From: Leucobacter massiliensis
GTDB lineage: Bacteria > Actinomycetota > Actinomycetes > Actinomycetales > Microbacteriaceae
Assembly (NCBI RefSeq): GCF_002982315.1
Contig: NZ_MWZD01000017.1
Location: 434,001-498,000 of the forward strand
Length of the DNA: 64,000 nucleotides
Reading direction: 5' to 3'
The position numbers were made by a program, and so were the translations under genes. Positions 60,130 through 64,000 of the stretch are shown piece after piece (positions within the stretch are counted from its first letter, which is position 1; the number at the start of each line of letters is the position of its first letter). The notes beneath the pieces were generated by a model that saw only the letters and a program-made list of their open reading frames with translations, searched no databases and was not told the origin of the DNA.

Positions 60130-62610
60130 CTAGATGAGCCCGAGCTCCCGCGCCCGCTGCACGGCCGCCGAGGACTGCGACACCCCGAGCTTGCGGTACA
60201 GCGACCGCCGCTGGCTCTTCACCGTGTTCAGCGACACCGAGTGCCGCTGCGCGGACTCCGCCATCGTCGCCCCTGCCTCGATGTCGTGCAGCACCGCGAG
60301 CTCCTTCCGCGTGAGCGCGGGGCGCTCGGGCGGGGCCGGGAACTGCTCCGGGAGCCCCTCGATCCGGGCGAGGAGCGGCTGCGAGCCCCCGAAGACATCA
60401 CGCCGCTCCGCGGAGGGCACCGCCGCGAGCGGGGAGACGAGGCCCGTCCGCACGCTCAGGGCCTCGATCCGCGAGCGCGCGCGGGCCAGCCGCCGCTCGT
60501 CGCCCACCCGATGCGCGGCCACGGCGGCGCAGAGGTGCAGTTCGAGCGAGCGGCGAGGCGAGCGGCCTTCGAGGCTCAGCGCGGCCTCCGCACTGCGCAG
60601 CGCCGACTGCGGGGACCCCGCGAGGAGCTGCAGCAGCGCGCGGGAGGCGACGGTGACGGGGCGGCTCGACCGCTCGGGGAGGAGCCGGAGCGCCTCGGAG
60701 ACACGACCCTCAGCAGCGAGCAGCAGGGCCTGCTGCGCGTCGAGCTCCGCCTGCAGGGCGGGGCTGATGCCGGCGCGACCCCGCTGCTCCGCCCGCATCG
60801 CGGCGAATGCGTCAAGCGCGGCCGCGGCGCCCTCGCCCGCCCAGATGACATCGATGCGTGCCAGCAGCATGAGCGGCCAGTACTCGGCGGTGGACCAGTG
60901 CGCCTCGGTCAGCTCGAGCTCCGATCGCGCCGCCTCCGGCTCGCCCGCCTCCAGGTGCAGCTGCGCCGACGCCAGGTGCAGGGGGATCGCGTAGAAGCTC
61001 TGCGCGAAGCCCGGGGGCAGCACGCGCGTGCCGAGCTCCTCCACCCCCGCCCGGACCGCCTCGATCTCGCCGCGCTGCGCCAGGGCGAGCAACCGCAGCG
61101 CGTCCCCGTAGAAGTGCTGCCGCTTCCTCCGCTCCGCTCGCAGCGGACGGCGATCCAGGAACTCGATCGCCTCGCCCGGGTCGCCCAGCAGGAGCGCGGT
61201 GACCGCGGACTCCGTGCAGAACAGATCCTCGGCCGCATCGAGCTCCGAGGTGCGCCGGAGGGCGACCTCGAGCAGCCCCGTGAACCTCCGCAGCGCCGGC
61301 CGGACGAGCTCGTACCGTCCGAGCAGGCGCAGCCCGACCGTGAGCAGGCCCTGCGCCCACACCTGATCCGCCTCCGGGAGCGCCCGCCTCATCAGCCGCC
61401 GGCGCTCCACATCCGCGACCATCGCCGTGAACCCCGACAGCGCAGCGGCCGTGCGCCCCTGCACGTAGAGCCCCAGCGCGTGGAGCATGCCGAGCAGCGG
61501 ATCCCGCCGCAGCACCGACTTCGGCGCCGCCGCGAGCAGCCGCGGCTCGGCGCCGAGCAGCGCCGTCACCTCCACGATGTCCCGCGATGCGCACCCGCGG
61601 GCCAGCTCCCAGTCGCGGGCATCCACGGCCGCAGCGAACGCCTCGCGCACCCGGCCGGCCGCGAGGGACTCCCGAGCCAGCCTGCTCTGCGTCTCACGCC
61701 GGAGCTCCTCGCCCGCGGCGGTGCGGAGCACCCCGCGCACGAGCGGCTGGAAGACGAAGACCGGCTCGACGCCGCTCCGCTCCCACCAGCCCGCCCCCTG
61801 CCGGGCCGCGTCGTCGAGCACGGACGGATCCGCGAGCACCGGCAAGAGGCGCTCGGGCCAGCGCTCCGGCACGGCGGCCATGAGCAGCGAGCGGGCGCCG
61901 GGCCCCTCGAGCAGCGTACCCAGGAGCTCGTGACCCGCGGCGTCGGTCATCTGCGCCACATCGCTCCACTCGGAACGATCCGCCGCGCGCGCGTGCCGCA
62001 GCAGCAGCCTCAGGCCGAGCGGCCAGCCGGCGGAGGCCCGCCAGAGGCTGCGCGTGGTCTCCGGGGTGAGGGACAGTTCGAGGGCGTGAGCGAGCGCGGC
62101 CGCCTCCGCTTCGGAGAAGGCGAGCTCGGCGCGCAGCAGCACGGGCTCGATCGGAGCGGGCAGGGGGAGCGGGGAATCCTCCCGGGTGGCGATGAGCAGC
62201 CGTCGCGCCCCCAGGGCATCGACCAGCGCGTGCAGCGAGTCGCGCATCTCCGGGGCGCCGAGGTGGGCGAGCCCGTCGACGACGACCGCCGCCGTCTCGG
62301 CGTCGCGGCCGTGCGGCGCCTCACCCGGGGTCTCCCGCAGGCGGGCGGCGAGCCCAGTCAGCGCCGCGGCCTGCTGCTGCGCGGAATCCTCATCCGGGAG
62401 CGCCAGCCACTCGACCGGGCCGCGGTGGCCGTGCGCCCACTCACGCAGCACGTCGGTCTTGCCGAAGCCCGCGGGAGCGCGCAGCAGCGAGATCGGCCGA
62501 TCCGAGGCGGCGTCCAGCCGGCGGACGGCAGCCGTGCGCGGAACCCTCGGGCCGCCGTCGAGCAGGCGCAGGCGAGCGGCGGACGCGGCGTGGATGGCGG
62601 TGATCGTCAT
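60130..62610 (-). CDS. Large ATP-binding LuxR-family (MalT/LAL-like) regulator
   Basis: 826 residues: P-loop LLRAPAGFGKTDVLREWA with intact Lys, Walker B-like AAVVVDGLAHLG, helical repeats, and C-terminal HTH (LTRKELAVLHDIEAGATMAE, SAQRHSVSLNTVKSQRRSLY). ATG 62610 is preferred; the ATG at 62670 abuts a TAGGGT box (62678-62673) that may be the -10. Targets are unknown; the SDR/MFS genes or the hydrolase beyond are candidates. Confidence 0.88.
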   Translation of the reverse strand: MTITAIHAASAARLRLLDGGPRVPRTAAVRRLDAASDRPISLLRAPAGFGKTDVLREWAHGHRGPVEWLALPDEDSAQQQAAALTGLAARLRETPGEAPHGRDAETAAVVVDGLAHLGAPEMRDSLHALVDALGARRLLIATREDSPLPLPAPIEPVLLRAELAFSEAEAAALAHALELSLTPETTRSLWRASAGWPLGLRLLLRHARAADRSEWSDVAQMTDAAGHELLGTLLEGPGARSLLMAAVPERWPERLLPVLADPSVLDDAARQGAGWWERSGVEPVFVFQPLVRGVLRTAAGEELRRETQSRLARESLAAGRVREAFAAAVDARDWELARGCASRDIVEVTALLGAEPRLLAAAPKSVLRRDPLLGMLHALGLYVQGRTAAALSGFTAMVADVERRRLMRRALPEADQVWAQGLLTVGLRLLGRYELVRPALRRFTGLLEVALRRTSELDAAEDLFCTESAVTALLLGDPGEAIEFLDRRPLRAERRKRQHFYGDALRLLALAQRGEIEAVRAGVEELGTRVLPPGFAQSFYAIPLHLASAQLHLEAGEPEAARSELELTEAHWSTAEYWPLMLLARIDVIWAGEGAAAALDAFAAMRAEQRGRAGISPALQAELDAQQALLLAAEGRVSEALRLLPERSSRPVTVASRALLQLLAGSPQSALRSAEAALSLEGRSPRRSLELHLCAAVAAHRVGDERRLARARSRIEALSVRTGLVSPLAAVPSAERRDVFGGSQPLLARIEGLPEQFPAPPERPALTRKELAVLHDIEAGATMAESAQRHSVSLNTVKSQRRSLYRKLGVSQSSAAVQRARELGLI

Positions 62611-62791
62611 GGGGGGTGGGTGCTGCTGGGCGAGCTGAGAGGGGCACGGCTGATCGGGTCCCCCTGACATACCCTAGGCGACACCGGAGCGGTGCGGAAG
62701 ATCCGCGGTGACGCAGCCCTCCCGCGGGCGTGCGCGTCCGCCGGGCCGGCGGACGCCCGTCCGCGAGACCGCGCGGATGCGATCCGGGCCC

Positions 62792-63631
62792 CTACCGGCG
62801 GTGTCGGCCGGTCAGCCAGCCGCCGCGGCGGCCGCGGGACCGCTCCGCGAGCGCGCCAGCACGAGCCACGAACTCGGCCGTCGTCTCGGAGTTCGCGTAC
62901 AGCTTGCGGATGCTCTCGAGCGCGTTGCGATGACGCTGCGGGCTCATCGCGCCCATGGCGTCCTCGATCAGGCTCACGCGGTAGCCGATGTCGGCGAGAT
63001 CCCGCACCGAAGCGCTGATGCACTGGTCGGTGTAGAAGCCCGCCATGACGACCTTGTCCGCTCCGAGATTGCGCAGCACCTGATCGATCCGGGTGCCGAC
63101 GTGGATGCCCGAGCACGTCTTCGTGAGCACGATCTCCCCCGTGGCCGGAGCGGCCTCGGGGAGGAACTCGGAGGCCGCCGAGCCGGGCGGATACAGCATG
63201 CCGCCGGCCCGGTGCAGCGCCCCGGTGTCCTCCGCCCCGGGCAGGAGGGCCTGGATTCCCACGTGCACCGCGCGGATGCCGATCGCCCGGCACGCGGCGA
63301 GCACCTCGCCGATGTTCGCGGCGGCGGCACGCGTGCGGGCTTCGATCGCGTCGAGCACCGGCTCGACGCCCGGCTCGTACAGGCCGGCGGCGGTGAGCGA
63401 TGCGCGGATCGCCGGCTTGGCGATGTGCTGCTGGGCGTCGACCACCACCAGCACGGTGTCTGCTGGGTCGAGGGGGAGAGGATCGGCGTAGCCGACCGCC
63501 CCGATGGTGCCGTAGTAGCGTTCGGCGAGCGCGTCGATGTCGGCGTCGGTGATCTCGCCCGCCGTGCCGGGGGAGCTGTCTGCAGTGCTGTCGGGGGTGC
63601 TGTCGGGGGTGGGGAGCCCGGGGCTGCTCAT
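62792..63631 (-). CDS. Isochorismatase-family cysteine hydrolase
   Basis: 279 residues: Asp in VLVVVDAQQHI, Lys in IVLTKTCSGIHVG, cis-peptide and Cys in VVMAGFYTDQCISASVRDLA, the complete triad. The N-terminal 40 residues are Ser/Thr/Pro-rich. An unusual 30-residue C-terminus ends in Arg-rich residues. Function within the family (nicotinamidase, isochorismatase, other) is open. The sequence just before ATG 63631 is a repeated piece of an upstream gene, in frame with it. Confidence 0.88.
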   Translation of the reverse strand: MSSPGLPTPDSTPDSTADSSPGTAGEITDADIDALAERYYGTIGAVGYADPLPLDPADTVLVVVDAQQHIAKPAIRASLTAAGLYEPGVEPVLDAIEARTRAAAANIGEVLAACRAIGIRAVHVGIQALLPGAEDTGALHRAGGMLYPPGSAASEFLPEAAPATGEIVLTKTCSGIHVGTRIDQVLRNLGADKVVMAGFYTDQCISASVRDLADIGYRVSLIEDAMGAMSPQRHRNALESIRKLYANSETTAEFVARAGALAERSRGRRGGWLTGRHRR

Positions 63632-63699
63632 GTCGTCGGCGAGCCAGGCCGGAACGAGCACCGCACCCAGCTGCAGAGCGACGCCGAGCACGGGAAGGC
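63632..63699. repeat. Direct repeat of at least 68 bp, copy A
   Basis: Identical to 63933-64000, period 301 bp; ends 1 bp before the first base of the isochorismatase-family start codon. Confidence 0.95.
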
Positions 63700-64000
63700 G
63701 GACGGCGAGCACGAGGGCCGCCGCCTGGACCCGCAGACACCGAGGCCGCAACGATCCAGTTCCCCCACCCGCCGGCACGCGGGAGCAGCAGCACCGGCAG
63801 CACCGAGACCACCGCCGGCACCGCCCATGCGAACAGCGCCATCGGCCACGGGCGCCGCGCCGAGACGAGCAGGACGAGGACGGTCTGCGCGATGAGTGAC
63901 ATCACCGGCCAGGGCCACGGCCATCCGTCGCGGTCGTCGGCGAGCCAGGCCGGAACGAGCACCGCACCCAGCTGCAGAGCGACGCCGAGCACGGGAAGGC
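63700..64000 (-). pseudogene. Truncated membrane (sensor-like) gene fragment
   Basis: From the window edge leftward the frame reads LGVALQLGAVLVPAWLADDR, PVMSLIAQTVLVLLVSA, PMALFAWAVPAVVSVLPVLL, a run of short membrane helices like the N-terminus of actinobacterial sensor kinases. It breaks off near 63740 and joins repeat copy A in another frame; no kinase domain follows. Confidence 0.45.
63933..64000. repeat. Direct repeat of at least 68 bp, copy B (runs to the window end)
   Basis: Same 68 bases as 63632-63699; may continue beyond the window. It codes for the first helix of the truncated membrane gene. Confidence 0.95.

Overview
The window looks like chromosome from a high-GC actinobacterium, most likely Microbacteriaceae and perhaps Leucobacter-like. 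This is inferred from about 70% GC, the 32-residue Arg/Lys-rich ribosomal protein bS22, a C50-carotenoid gene order (crtE-crtB-crtI-crtYe-crtYf/Eb with a divergent MarR-type CrtR), many leaderless starts (TANNNT about 6-8 nt before the start codon) and DipZ/SigK/RskA/fasciclin genes. No rRNA is present, so the species cannot be fixed.

Layout. 0-5.2 kb: partial membrane acyltransferase, secreted serine protease, divergent RimB/RimK-like pair, YceI protein. 5.3-10.1 kb: housekeeping genes (aminotransferase, tRNA-Thr/tRNA-Met, upp/tadA, proC). 10.1-14.6 kb: LysR regulator, cytochrome P450 and a reductase-flavodoxin module, followed by a small palindromic mobile element. 14.6-20.6 kb: Trk potassium uptake, ArsR-type regulator, bS22, glutaredoxin-like protein, Dabb protein, glutamate-cysteine-ligase-like enzyme. 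20.7-24.9 kb: fasciclin lipoprotein, DipZ, SigK and RskA, with two matching SigK-type promoters. 24.9-31.5 kb: carotenoid operon with two rearrangements (a split crtB around an 82-bp inverted repeat and a 100-bp direct repeat at the crtEb 3' end). 31.5-36.1 kb: LytR-CpsA-Psr protein, VanZ, two PIN/Phd toxin-antitoxin modules and a DUF3800-like protein. 36.2-47.3 kb: exopolysaccharide locus, whose inner genes have clearly lower GC than their surroundings. 47.5-64 kb: two large LuxR-family ATPase regulators, TetR plus a Tat-exported amidohydrolase, a BLUF photoreceptor pair, iron-siderophore uptake, SDR, MFS and isochorismatase-family genes, ending in a truncated sensor-like fragment bordered by another direct repeat.

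How the genes work together. The P450 has no ferredoxin nearby, but the next reading frame encodes an adrenodoxin-reductase-like domain fused to a flavodoxin domain, which would form a complete electron chain; the frame relation suggests a broken or frameshifted three-domain fusion. The fasciclin, DipZ, SigK and RskA genes gather in one place what is a dispersed regulon in mycobacteria. The polysaccharide operon reads Wzc-like kinase, phosphatase, surface propeller protein, initiating sugar transferase, nucleotide-sugar dehydrogenase, WecG-type transferase, GT2, flippase, GT2, nearly all with overlapping start/stop codons, with a Wzy-like polymerase convergent at the end. The two permeases and the binding protein for iron-siderophore uptake diverge from a DtxR-like box; no ABC ATPase is visible.
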